Positions 1 through 8,862 of a stretch of 64,000 nucleotides of DNA are shown here, in pieces (the first letter of the stretch is position 1; every line of letters begins with the position of its first letter). The position numbers and the translations under genes are program-made. The stretch spans positions 1 to 64,000 of the forward strand of contig NZ_KB908385.1 of assembly GCF_000381005.1 (NCBI RefSeq), written 5' to 3'. The notes below the pieces were generated by a model, which had not been told where the DNA came from, did no database searches, and worked only from the letters and a program-made list of their open reading frames with translations. The stretch comes from Selenomonas bovis DSM 23594. GTDB taxonomy: Bacteria; Bacillota; Negativicutes; Selenomonadales; Selenomonadaceae.

Positions 1-72
1 GTGACCGCCTGTTTCTTGTACTGTTTTTTATGCCATGATTATCGCCAGTGTCAGATGACCGTGATTGAGGTC

Positions 73-120
73 AAAGAAAACGGGGCTATCCGCACGAAAA
101 TGCTTTCGTGAGACAGCCCC
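73..120 (-). terminator. Rho-independent terminator after the SLH-porin remnant
   Basis: Read on the minus strand, GGGGCT and AGCCCC arms plus a CACGAAA/TTTCGTG inner stem form a hairpin followed by a T-rich stretch (TTTTCTTT). It lies directly downstream of the minus-strand remnant. I recognise nothing in bases 1-72. Confidence 0.7.
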
Positions 121-193
121 CTTCGCTTATGGTATGGCCTCCAGGAACCGCCCTGCGGAAAGAAACGCCTGCCGAATCATGGCGGGCAGCAGG

Positions 194-1729
194 TTACTTC
201 ACCGCATGGATATCATCGAAATACATGTGCGAATCCACAGGCGCATCGCCGATTGCGTTGCAGTAGACTGCGAAATGCTGCACGACGGATTTGTCGAACG
301 CCCCGCCGTTCTTGCCCTTGAACTGGCTGAACGGCAGCGTCACGAGCTGCGGCTCCGTTTTCTTCGCGAGCTCTGTGAGATCGACCTCGAAGTCCTCGCC
401 GTTGCTGTTCGTCTGGATGATGAGCTTCTGTCCCTTGCCGTCCGGCGTGATCCAGAACTGAATGGCATTGTAGTCCGACCAGTTGACACCCTTGAGGCTC
501 TTGATGACGCCCGCGTAGCCGCCCTTGTTAATCGTGTAGTGGAAGTCGAGTCCCGCCTCGCCGTTTTCACAGCGCTCCGAGAGCAGCGGCTCCGCCGCGC
601 AGCCAGCGCCGCAGTTCGTCGAGTACGCGCCTTTCAGCAGGCTGCCGTCGCCGTAATAGCTCTCGAAATCAAAACCCTTGATTCCCGGATGCTCGGCTGC
701 ATTGTCAATGCCAGACATAATCTGCGCATCAGATCCGAGATAGCGATAGCCGAACCATGCGCCCCAAGGCTTCTGGCCCCACTCACTGCCGTTGTACGTC
801 AGGCGGATGTCGTAGGCCTTGTTCTGATAGTGCTTGTTGCCATGGGAATAAAAACCGGAGAGATCGAGATTCGGGAGAAGTTTGCGCGAGAAGTTCACGC
901 CCACGATACCGAGTGTATCGCCGTTCTCATAAGCATCCGAATGCTTCAGTGCATAGTAGCCGATGCCTGCCGACGTGCGCCCATCAGATCGATACTCAAT
1001 GGACGTGCCCCAATTATCGAGTGCCAGGCCATGTCCAGTTGCGGAATCAGCACCGCCATTCAGTTCTGCACCGCCGCGGCGGAATGCACTCCACGTGCTC
1101 GCAAGATCGCCATACTTCCCATAGACGCGGCCGCCATAGACATGGAACTGCGTCTTGCCATTGTGATAGGAAAGCTTCGCACCCTTCGTACGAGCGTTGG
1201 AGATGTAGCCATTCTGCAGGCCAGGCTGGAAAAGGCCGAAAGTCAGGTCTGCGCCTTTGAAAATCGGTCCGGAAGCATTCAGCGTATAGAGCGAGAATGT
1301 CACATCGTGCTTATTGTCACTATTCCCTCCATACTGGTCGCCAGCATCACCTTCCAAGGGCTCTTCTTCATTGAAGCCTTTGCTCGTACCCCATTTCGTA
1401 TCAATACCGGAGTGTACGCCCCAGCCCTGGTCGTTCACTTTGGCATCGAGGCCGAGCCAGAGCTCTTTCTCCCACCAAGCAGTTGATCCCGTGCTGCCAA
1501 CGCCCCTGCCAATATTGTTATTCATATACTTCTGCGTGAAGGAACCCGACCAATGCACATTGTCGGCATTTTTCTCAAGATTTGCAACTCTCACGCCGAG
1601 ATTGTTGAGTTCCTCAGCGAACTCCGCGGCGAGCTTGTCGATCGCGCCCTTGCCATGTATTTGACGCCATCCGCTATTTTCTTCCCGCGTTGCCTGCAGA
1701 CGAGTGTCTGTTCTGAAAGTATACTCTCT
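194..1729 (-). pseudogene. 5'-truncated SLH/OmpM-type porin with a C-terminal CBM-like domain
   Basis: The open frame runs from a TGA at 1730-1732 to 194. The first usable start is a GTG at 1594, inside the linker 'LGVRVANLEK' that normally follows the S-layer-homology domain of Negativicutes porins. The 40 codons before it (ending GAIDKLAAEFAEELNNLG) are linker and a scrambled end of an SLH domain. No signal peptide or intact SLH domain is present and no ribosome site precedes the GTG. The next ~310 residues are Gly/aromatic-rich beta-barrel strands. The last ~135 residues (from 'GIKGFDFESYYGD' to 'YFDDIHAVK') look like a galactose-binding-like CBM11/CIA30 fold as found on glycosidases, replacing the usual barrel-closing strands. 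Intact family members anchor the outer membrane to peptidoglycan polyamines; this copy could not be exported as it stands. I read it as a chimeric remnant. Confidence 0.65.
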
Positions 1730-1766
1730 TCACCCGCAAGCTTGCAAAGGTTTGCGCCCTGCACGC

Positions 1767-1818
1767 AAAAACACCTCCACGAAGACACCAGGCGTTTCCT
1801 GGCTCTCCGTGGAGGTGT
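1767..1818 (-). terminator. Terminator of the ABC exporter gene
   Basis: On the minus strand CACCTCCACG and CGTGGAGGTG arms, with CCAGG/CCTGG inside, are followed by TTTTT. The exporter gene ends 83 bp upstream. The 1730-1901 gap otherwise holds only degraded sequence 5' of the porin remnant. Confidence 0.8.
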
Positions 1819-1901
1819 CGGTTGATCTATTCCCAGTTGCTCTGCTATTCTCAGTTACTCAGCGCAGGCATGCTATATAGGCCGGGCTTCAAGATCCGTT
1901 T

Positions 1902-3629
1902 TCAGGCGTCTGCCACCGCCGCAATGGCGCGCACATCCCAGCTGCCGTCGCCCGCGAGATGGAGCTCCTCGTCGTGCTGCGCGAAGAGTGTGGATCGGTG
2001 GCCGACGCTGACGATACTAAGTCCCGGCAGGCGCTCGCGCAGGAGGTCGTACATCTCCTGCTCGCGCGGCTCGTCGAGCGCCGAGGTGGCCTCGTCGAGG
2101 AAGACCCACTGCGGCTTCACGAGCAGGACGCGCGCGAACGCGAGGCGCTGCTGCTCGCCGAGGGAGAGGATGCGACTCCAGTCGTCCGTCTGGTCGAGGC
2201 GGCTCGCAAGCTGTCCGAGCCCGACGTCGTGCAGCGCGGCCTCCATCGCCTGCTGGCTGCCCGCCGCCGCTGCCGTCTGCGGATAGGCGAGCGCCTGCCG
2301 CAGCGTACCGAGCGGCAGATACGGGCGCTGCGGCAGGAAGAGGATGCGGCTGCCCGCGGGCAGCGTCACGCGGCCGCTGCCGTAGGGCCAGATACCAGCG
2401 AGCGTCCGCAGCAGCGTGCTCTTGCCGCTGCCCGAGGCGCCCGTCACGAGCACGCGGCTGCCCGCGGGCAGCGTGAGCGTGCAGTCGCGCATGAGGCGCC
2501 GTCCATCCGGCAATGCGACATCGAGCCCGCTGAGCGCGAGCGCATCCTTGCCGCCGCGTTCGCGCGCGACACCGTCCGTAAGCGACTGCGCCCGTTCCAT
2601 GTGCTCCGTGAAGCTCGCGAGACGGCGGATGACCGCGGCGAGCTGCGCGATGGTATCGTAGGAATCGACGAAGTAGGAAAGCGCATCCTGCACGCGCCCG
2701 AACGCGCTCACGGTCTGCATGAGCCCGCCGAGCTGCATCGCGCCGCCGAAATAGCGCGGTGCGGCGAGTACGAGCGGCACGATGATTGCGAGCTGACCGT
2801 AGCCGTTCACATAGAAGTTCAGGAGCTTCGTCCGGCGCATGAGCAGCCAGTAGTTCTGAATCACGCGCGCGAAGCGCTCCTTGAAGCCGACATCCTCTGC
2901 TGGCTCGCCGCGGTAGAACGCAACGCTCTCGCTGTTCTCGCGCACGCGCATCATGTTGAAACGGAAATCCGCCTCGAAACGCTGCTGGTCGAAATTCAGA
3001 CCGATGAGCCGCCGTCCCACGAGATGCGCGCAGAACGTGCCCGCGACGGAATAGAGGAACGAGAACCAGAACATATAGCCGTAGATCGTGAACTCATGGC
3101 TGCCGATGGGCACCGTGAGCGCCCCCGAGAGATTCCAGAGCACGACGCCGAACGCCGCGAGCGTCGTGAGCTGCTTGAGGAAGCCGAGCAGGAGCTGCAG
3201 CGTCAGCGTGACGAACTGGTTGATATCCTCGCTGATTCGCTGATCGGGGTTATCCGTGTCACTGCCGAGCACCTGCAGGCGGTAATAAACCTGATGCTTC
3301 ATCCAACCGGAAAGATACCGCTCCGTCATCCAAGTCCGCCACTTGATCTGCAGCATCTGCCGCAGATAGATAGCGTAGACTGCGATGATGATGTAGAGGA
3401 ATGCGAGTGCTGTGAACTCTCCGACGAGCGGCCAGAAACTCCCTGCCTGGTACGCCTGCAGCGCGTTGTAAAACTCATTGTACCAGCTGTTGATGCGCAC
3501 GAGCAGATAGACCGACGCGAAATTCAAGCCGATGACGAACGCGAGCAGCCCGCGCGCGCGCCATTTATGTTCCGAGCTCCAATAGCCGCGGAATAGATGC
3601 CAGAACGCTCTGGCAAAATTTTTCTTCAT
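1902..3629 (-). CDS. SbmA/YddA-type ABC transporter, fused permease-ATPase
   Basis: This 575-residue protein has the COG4178 layout: an N-terminal ABC_membrane_2 region with about six membrane segments (residues ~20-330) and a C-terminal ATPase. Walker A is GASGSGKST (~397-405), the signature is LSLGEQQ (~488) and Walker B is VFLDE (~509). The 'EDINQFVTLTLQLLLGFLKQ' stretch is typical of the SbmA/BacA/YddA family, which moves peptides, vitamin B12 or unknown substrates across the inner membrane as a homodimer. The ATG is preceded by GGGAGG. It stands alone, ends in a strong terminator, and has a repeat element behind its promoter region, so the substrate cannot be inferred from neighbours. 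Confidence 0.85.
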   Translation of the reverse strand: MKKNFARAFWHLFRGYWSSEHKWRARGLLAFVIGLNFASVYLLVRINSWYNEFYNALQAYQAGSFWPLVGEFTALAFLYIIIAVYAIYLRQMLQIKWRTWMTERYLSGWMKHQVYYRLQVLGSDTDNPDQRISEDINQFVTLTLQLLLGFLKQLTTLAAFGVVLWNLSGALTVPIGSHEFTIYGYMFWFSFLYSVAGTFCAHLVGRRLIGLNFDQQRFEADFRFNMMRVRENSESVAFYRGEPAEDVGFKERFARVIQNYWLLMRRTKLLNFYVNGYGQLAIIVPLVLAAPRYFGGAMQLGGLMQTVSAFGRVQDALSYFVDSYDTIAQLAAVIRRLASFTEHMERAQSLTDGVARERGGKDALALSGLDVALPDGRRLMRDCTLTLPAGSRVLVTGASGSGKSTLLRTLAGIWPYGSGRVTLPAGSRILFLPQRPYLPLGTLRQALAYPQTAAAAGSQQAMEAALHDVGLGQLASRLDQTDDWSRILSLGEQQRLAFARVLLVKPQWVFLDEATSALDEPREQEMYDLLRERLPGLSIVSVGHRSTLFAQHDEELHLAGDGSWDVRAIAAVADA

Positions 3630-3691
3630 GAAGAGCTCAACCTCCCAGGAAACAATTTCCTTATATTATATGCTTTTCCTTACCGTCCTTC

Positions 3692-3855
3692 AAGGAACTG
3701 CTGATTAAATGAAGTGCTCCGGATTTACGTGGATGCGCTGTATCTCTCTAGGAGACAAACTGCAGGCGTAGCCAAAGCTACGCCTGCGGTTTGTCGACAA
3801 CGAGAGGACAGTGCAGACGCGTGAAGAGGGAGTGCTGAATTAATCAGTGGTTCCT
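3692..3855. repeat. MITE-like repeat, copy A (full length)
   Basis: About 164 bp with terminal inverted repeats, AAGGAACTGCTGATTAA at the left and TTAATCAGTGGTTCCT at the right. A central palindrome GCAGGCGTAGC-N4-GCTACGCCTGC makes a strong hairpin. The same element occurs at 8863-9028 and, inverted, at 49676-49839; a deletion form is at 23005-23094. It encodes no protein. The rest of the 3630-3943 gap is AT-rich upstream sequence. Confidence 0.85.
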
Positions 3856-3943
3856 CAAGCAGGAGAACCGCCCGCTCCTTTACGCCGCGGCCTGCCGGTG
3901 CTAGAATACTAGAGAAAACACATCGCCATCTAGGAGGGAACTC

Positions 3944-4603
3944 ATGCTCGTCTATCTTTTCGCCCTTTTGCTCCTCGCACTCCTCGTGCTCCTCTACCGC
4001 TATCTCCCGAACCGGTGCGCTTTCGCGTGCTTCTGTCTCACGCTCGCCCTCGCCGGTCTCATCACCTATACTTGTTGGCCGGGGACGCAGCCTGCGGCCG
4101 AGCTCAGTGAGGAGCAGCGCTACGATATCCAGCAGCAGCAGCAGATTTTCGCTGTCTGGTACGGAACATACCAGAAGAATCTCAAACAGCTCGACCACAA
4201 CTGGCGCTGGTATCATCAGATTCTCGAAGAATTCAAGGAAGACAACATCAGCATCCAGACGGCCCATGTGCGGCTCAAGCAGCTCGAAGAGGAAGAAAAG
4301 GCGCTGACGGCTGCCATCGCGAACGACGCACCGCCACTCGCGCTGCACGATGCCTGCTACGACCTCGCCACGGCCGTTTTCGAGAAGACGAAGGCCTATG
4401 CCGCCGCCCAGCAGAATGCCATCACACTCACGCGCGCCGCGAGCGAGCCGCGCTTCCTCCCCTCCGACGACCAGGAGGAACAGAGCCGCGCCCTCCAAAC
4501 CGTCATGGAGAAAGAGTCCCCCGTCGGATTGTTCACTGCGGGCGAGATCAAAGAGATCCAACAGCTCCTTTCCCTGCCGGAGGGCGAGGGAAGCGATGCC
4601 TGA
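3944..4603 (+). CDS. Hypothetical membrane-anchored protein
   Basis: A 219-residue protein of no family I recognise. Two short hydrophobic segments (residues ~2-18 and ~25-46) are followed by a soluble, Gln/Glu-rich helical region (~55-150, with a QQQQQ run and 'RLKQLEEEEKAL') that is likely coiled coil and probably lies outside the cytoplasmic membrane. The start is supported by TAGGAGGGAACTC just before the ATG. It is the only plus-strand gene here, converging on the GntR gene with a shared bidirectional terminator. Function unknown. Confidence 0.7.
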   Translation: MLVYLFALLLLALLVLLYRYLPNRCAFACFCLTLALAGLITYTCWPGTQPAAELSEEQRYDIQQQQQIFAVWYGTYQKNLKQLDHNWRWYHQILEEFKEDNISIQTAHVRLKQLEEEEKALTAAIANDAPPLALHDACYDLATAVFEKTKAYAAAQQNAITLTRAASEPRFLPSDDQEEQSRALQTVMEKESPVGLFTAGEIKEIQQLLSLPEGEGSDA

Positions 4604-4620
4604 CGACCTGAGAAAGTCAC

Positions 4621-4674
4621 AAAGCTACATGCACCAACGTCCACTTTGTGGACATTGTGCGCCCGCCCTTAGAG
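4621..4674. repeat. 52-bp palindromic repeat, copy 1
   Basis: The core is GCACCAACGTCCACTTTGTG continuing into GACATTGTGC, so GTCCAC and GTGGAC pair around TTT. It is framed by AAGCTACA on the left and CGCCCGCCCTTA on the right. Closely related copies lie at 13731-13783 and 17914-17966. Confidence 0.7.
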
Positions 4675-4729
4675 GATTTCCAGCCAATCACGCTGCGCCT
4701 GCGGCTTGCGCTCTTGGGGATTTACATAG

Positions 4730-4764
4730 AAAAAGCTGCCTCCCAAAAAGGGAAGCAGTTTTTT
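4730..4764. terminator. Bidirectional terminator between convergent genes
   Basis: AAAAAGCTGCCTCCC and GGGAAGCAGTTTTTT flank a five-A loop. A-tract and T-tract on the two sides let it end both the plus-strand hypothetical gene and the minus-strand GntR gene. Confidence 0.85.
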
Positions 4765-4788
4765 ATCCATGTGAGCCTCACCCACACG

Positions 4789-5499
4789 TCAGCGGATGCT
4801 TACGGAACGGAATACATTCCGATCGCCGCGATGACGTGCGATGGAGAACTCGAACGGACGACCGTCATCGAGAAAGGCGACCTGCGTCACCTCTAGAAGG
4901 GGCAGGATCCCCTTGATATCGAGTTCCTGCTTCTCCTCATCCGTCGGCATAACCGCGCGCACCGTGCGGTGCGCCGACTGGATCTTGAGCTTCAGATCTT
5001 CCTCGATATAACCGTAAATGGAATGCTCGAGCACCTGCCGCTTGATGCCCGGGATGAGCTGGATGGGCATCTGCGTATACTCGACAACGATTGGTTCATC
5101 ATCCAGTGAACGTACACGCACGATGTCATAGATAAAATCATCGACACTCATCTGCAACTTCGCCGCGACCTCCTCCTCCGGGTGAACGATGTCAAAGCGC
5201 AGGACTTTTGTTCCGACCTTGCGCCCTTTGAAGGTCGCCGCAAAGCCGTTGAACTGATTGGCCATACTGAGTTCTTTGACATCCTCATCCTCAAGGGATT
5301 TTACGAATGTCCCAGAGCCCCGGCGCTTGACCACGAGCCCTTCCTTGACGAGCTCGTCGACGGCACGCTTGATGGTGATGCGGCTCACATTGTACTGAGT
5401 GCACATCTCTTTCTCGAGGGCCAGTTGTTGCCCAGGTACAAAAACGCCATCCGTGATCTGCTTGCGCAGATCTGATGCGATTGCCTCGTATTTTAGCAT
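4789..5499 (-). CDS. GntR family (HutC/UTRA) transcriptional regulator
   Basis: A 236-residue regulator with an N-terminal winged helix-turn-helix (residues ~1-70, including 'YNVSRITIKRAVDELVKEGL' and 'RRGSGTFV') and a C-terminal UTRA ligand-binding domain (~90-235). Members such as YydK and TreR sense a phosphorylated sugar or amino-acid derivative and repress neighbouring uptake/catabolic genes. I chose the ATG at 5499 because AGGAAGAAGG sits correctly before it; a TTG eight codons upstream has no ribosome site. A TATAAT box lies ~35 bp upstream at 5534-5539. Its neighbour is a broken GH1 beta-glucosidase gene, so its natural target may be lost or may extend to the manA/ROK pair. Confidence 0.88.
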   Translation of the reverse strand: MLKYEAIASDLRKQITDGVFVPGQQLALEKEMCTQYNVSRITIKRAVDELVKEGLVVKRRGSGTFVKSLEDEDVKELSMANQFNGFAATFKGRKVGTKVLRFDIVHPEEEVAAKLQMSVDDFIYDIVRVRSLDDEPIVVEYTQMPIQLIPGIKRQVLEHSIYGYIEEDLKLKIQSAHRTVRAVMPTDEEKQELDIKGILPLLEVTQVAFLDDGRPFEFSIARHRGDRNVFRSVSIR

Positions 5500-5593
5500 G
5501 TACGAACCTTCTTCCTGAATCAATGTCGATATTATTATACACGGAATTTCGATAAAATACTATTGTCAGTTCTTATGATTCAGGAAAAGATGT

Positions 5594-6736
5594 TCAAAAT
5601 CCATGATTCGCAATGACATCGCGGATCCAATAGCCTGATTTTTTAATGGTTTTTTCCTGTGTTTTGAGGTCGAGCGCGATGAAGCCGTAGCGGTTCTTGT
5701 AAGCGTTCGACCAGGACCAGCAATCAATCGGCGTCCAGAGATGATAGCCGAAGCAGTTCGATCCCTCCGCGATGCCCTTGTGTAGCCATTCGAGATGTTC
5801 CTTGATGAAGTCGATGCGGTAGTCGTCCTCGATGAAGCCGTCGGCGTTGCGGTATTTCTCCTCTCCCTCGACGCCCATGCCGTTCTCGGAAATGTACCAG
5901 GGGATGTTGCCGAGACGATCGCGCACGTTGATGGCGATATCGTAGATGGCCTTCGGATAGATCTCCCAGCCGCGATACGGGTTCATACGGCGGCCCGGCA
6001 TCTCGTAGCTTTCAAAATGCTTCTCCGGCAGCCAGCCGCAGCTCGCGTCGAACGGCGTTTCGCGCGCCTTCGCGCGGAACGGCTGATAGTAGTTGATGCC
6101 GAGGAAGTCGACCGTATGGTTCTTGATGATTTCAAGTTCCTCCGGCGTCGACTCCCAGAGCACGCCGTCCTCCGCGAGCACCTTGACGAGATTCTCGGTG
6201 AACGTGCCGTGCACAGCCGGATCGAGGAAGGAATTATTCTTGTAATCCTCCGCGAACTTCGCCGCGGCGACGTCCTCCGGCGCGTCGGAACGAGGGTAGG
6301 CTGGCGTGAGGTTCAGCACGATGCCGATGCGGCCGCCGAGCTTCGCGCAGTCGGACGCATGGAATACCTCGATGGCTTTCGCCGAGGCGAGGTTGAGGTT
6401 GTAGAGCACCTGGCAGGCTTTCTTCCCGTCAACGAGCTTCGGATAATGGAACTCGTAGAGATACTCGCCCTCGACGACGACCATCGGCTCGTTGAACGTG
6501 ACCCAGTCCTTGACGCGATCGCCGAAGAGCTCGAAGCAGCGCTTCGCGAAGATGGTGAAGAGGTCGACGACGTGCTTGGACTCCCAGCCGCCGTATTTTT
6601 CATAGAGCTCGACGGGCAGATCGAAGTGATGGAGGTTCAGGATAGGGCGGATGCCCTGCTTGAGGAACTCATCGATGACGGCGTTGTAGAACCGCACGCC
6701 GTCGAGTTCTACTTTGTCAATAAAATGATATGACAA
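5594..6736 (-). pseudogene. GH1 beta-glucosidase / 6-phospho-beta-glucosidase, N-terminally truncated
   Basis: The frame encodes 380 residues of a glycoside hydrolase family 1 barrel, with acid/base motif TFNEP and nucleophile motif YISENGMG both intact and the usual C-terminus. Family members are ~460-480 residues; here the first ~90 (including the conserved first strand and the RISFAW-type motif) are missing. The frame opens at a TTG directly after an in-frame TAA, in AT-rich sequence without a ribosome site. The matching 5' part is not found upstream. Loss of the first beta-strand should abolish folding, so I call it a pseudogene. It probably belonged with the GntR regulator on one side and ManA/ROK kinase on the other in a beta-glucoside utilisation locus. 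Confidence 0.75.
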
Positions 6737-6821
6737 ATTTTAAAATTTTTATATCACCTATCACCGCTTCCCTCGGCGTGCACACATAGGCATCGAAGAG
6801 CAGCTGCTTACAAATTTCCAC

Positions 6822-6857
6822 AAAAACATCGGCACGACAGCGCTGTCATGCCGATGT
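6822..6857 (-). terminator. Terminator of the manA/ROK operon
   Basis: On the minus strand ACATCGGCATGACAG and CTGTCGTGCCGATGT form a near-perfect stem followed by TTTTTG, ten bases past the manA stop. Confidence 0.85.
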
Positions 6858-6867
6858 TTGTAATATC

Positions 6868-7836
6868 TCAAAGCTTGCTGAGGATGATCTCCGCCTGGCC
6901 CTTGAGCTTGTAGCGGCCAAGTCCTGCCGGGAGGAAGACCGTCTCGCCCTTGGTGAGCTCTACCTTGTGATCCGCCTCATCCTTGATGACGAGACTGCCG
7001 TCGAGGACGGTGAAGCTCTGGAAACTGTCGTCGCCGCAGAAGAGCGCACTCTTGCCGTCGACGGTGATATGGTACGTCGTGAAATACTCGCAGGAAGCGA
7101 GCAGGCGCGCCTTCGCCCCCGCGAAGATATCGATGTCGCAGGCGAGCGTCGGATGCGCCTTGGGCGACTCGAGCTTCGTCACGTCGAGCGCTTTCTGCAC
7201 ATGGAGCTCGCGCGGCTTGCCGTCCTTGCCGACGCGGCCGTAGTCGTAGATGCGGTACGTCGTGTTGGAGTTCTGCTGGATCTCGCAGATGAGGATGCCC
7301 TTGCCGATGGCATGGAGCGTGCCGCTGTCGATGAAGAATACGTCGCCCTTGTGCACGGGGACGCGGTTCACGACATCGAGGAGCGTGTTCTCCTTGATGC
7401 GGCGCTCGAATTCCTTTTTCGTGATCTTCTTCTTGAAGCCGTAAAGCAGGCTCGCGCCCGGCTCGCAGTCGACGATGTACCACATCTCCGTCTTGCCGTA
7501 CTCCCCCTCGACGCGCTGCGCGTAGTCGTTGTCCGGGTGCACCTGCACAGAGAGGTTATCCTTCGCGTCGATGAGCTTGATGAGCAGCGGGAAATAGGGG
7601 AAGTTCTCGACATGCTTGCCGAGAACTTCCTTCCCCTGCTTCGCGAGCCAGTCCTCGAGCGTCTGTCCCGCGGCCTCGCCGTTGGCGATGATGCTCTTGC
7701 CGTCCTTGTGGCAGGCGAGCTCCCAGCTCTCAGAGACCTTGTCGAGATCCGTCTTCTTGCCGTACTCTTCCTTGAGCCGCGTACCTCCCCAGATATAGTC
7801 CTTGAGCGGTGCGATGAGTTTCATGGGGTATAGCAT
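6868..7836 (-). CDS. manA: Mannose-6-phosphate isomerase, class I
   Basis: A 322-residue cupin-type phosphomannose isomerase interconverting mannose-6-phosphate and fructose-6-phosphate in the cytosol. The zinc ligands are visible: Gln and His in 'SVQVHPDNDYA', Glu in 'GKTEMWYI', and His in 'DSGTLHAIGKG'. Length matches the short bacterial type. The ATG at 7836 follows AAAGGACGG; a second in-frame ATG lies four codons later. It is the second gene of an operon with the ROK kinase, whose stop lies only 37 bp upstream, and is followed by a terminator. It links mannose or GDP-mannose metabolism to glycolysis and could supply the mannoside cluster next door. Confidence 0.93.
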   Translation of the reverse strand: MLYPMKLIAPLKDYIWGGTRLKEEYGKKTDLDKVSESWELACHKDGKSIIANGEAAGQTLEDWLAKQGKEVLGKHVENFPYFPLLIKLIDAKDNLSVQVHPDNDYAQRVEGEYGKTEMWYIVDCEPGASLLYGFKKKITKKEFERRIKENTLLDVVNRVPVHKGDVFFIDSGTLHAIGKGILICEIQQNSNTTYRIYDYGRVGKDGKPRELHVQKALDVTKLESPKAHPTLACDIDIFAGAKARLLASCEYFTTYHITVDGKSALFCGDDSFQSFTVLDGSLVIKDEADHKVELTKGETVFLPAGLGRYKLKGQAEIILSKL

Positions 7837-7873
7837 GATGATCCGTCCTTTCGATACAATATCCTGCGTTATA

Positions 7874-8758
7874 TCAGCGGTCTTGCTTGTTGAGCAGCGC
7901 GCGCACGGCGCCGAGCAGGTTCGCGTCGTTGCCGAACTGCGCCGGCCTGATGATGGGGCGGATGCGCGCCACACCAACATCCTTCAAGATGACATCGACG
8001 CGCTTCCCGATCTCCTCCGCAAAGCCGGGACGCTCGCTCACCGCGCCGCCGAGTACGAAAATCTCCGGGTCGATGGCATACTGGAGATTGTAGATCGCCA
8101 TGGCGAGGGCCTCATACATCGCCGATACGGCCTGCAGCGCGTCCGCATCCCCCGCATCGGCGAGTGCGAATGCCTTGCGCCCGTCCATCTCCTCGCGCGG
8201 AAGCCCCTTGGCGTCAGCGACGCGCTCCGCGAGAATGCGGGTAGACCCCATATCGCTAAGGATGCGGTGCGAGGCGTCAGAGACCATGTAGCCGAACTCA
8301 CCGCCGTGCAGGTGCTTGCCGTGATGGATGCGCTTCCCCTTGACGACGGCACCGCCGATGCCCGTGCCGATGACGAGGAAGACAAGATCCTCGTGTTCCT
8401 TGCCGACGCCGAGCCACGACTCGCCGAGTGCCGCGCAGTTCGCGTCATTTTCCAGAGCCGCCGACAGGGAGAGGCGGCGTTCCAGTTCCTGACGGATTGG
8501 GAAATCATGGATATAGGGAAGCGCACTCGAGCCGCCGATGACGCCAGAGACATCATCCACCGCACCGGAGAAGCTGAACCCAGCTCCCTCGATCGTATAA
8601 GCCCTCTGATAAGACGCCGCGACGTTTTCGATCAAGCGGAAGAACGCCTCCTTCTCCTGCGGCGTCGTTTTCTTGCCCTTGGCGAGAATCTTGCCCGTTT
8701 TCTCGATCACAGCGTATTTCACGCTGCTGCCACCGATGTCGAAACTCAGTATGGCCAT
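7874..8758 (-). CDS. ROK family sugar kinase
   Basis: A 294-residue ROK kinase with the ATP motif 'FDIGGSSVKYAV' at the N-terminus, the catalytic 'ENDANCAALGE' and the phosphate motif 'VIGTGIGGAVV'. The zinc-binding Cys cluster (CxCGxxGCxE) of typical ROK glucokinases is absent; the corresponding stretch is 'HGGEFGYMVSD', as in beta-glucoside kinases (BglK) and related enzymes. It likely phosphorylates a sugar or disaccharide in the cytosol; glucose, mannose or a beta-glucoside all fit the context. It is the first gene of the manA operon, with a good promoter at 8810-8838 and GAAAGAGAG before the ATG. Confidence 0.85.
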   Translation of the reverse strand: MAILSFDIGGSSVKYAVIEKTGKILAKGKKTTPQEKEAFFRLIENVAASYQRAYTIEGAGFSFSGAVDDVSGVIGGSSALPYIHDFPIRQELERRLSLSAALENDANCAALGESWLGVGKEHEDLVFLVIGTGIGGAVVKGKRIHHGKHLHGGEFGYMVSDASHRILSDMGSTRILAERVADAKGLPREEMDGRKAFALADAGDADALQAVSAMYEALAMAIYNLQYAIDPEIFVLGGAVSERPGFAEEIGKRVDVILKDVGVARIRPIIRPAQFGNDANLLGAVRALLNKQDR

Positions 8759-8809
8759 GGTATCAGCTCTCTTTCAAAAAATATATCTTTTTCATATATA
8801 GCCTCTACC

Positions 8810-8838
8810 ATTATATACATTTCAAGATTGTTTCGCAA
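8810..8838 (-). promoter_or_regulatory. Sigma-70 promoter of the ROK-manA operon
   Basis: On the minus strand TTGCGA, a 17-bp spacer and TATAAT lie ~55 bp before the kinase ATG. Confidence 0.8.
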
Positions 8839-8862
8839 GGATTTTCCATCTGCGCAACGCTC

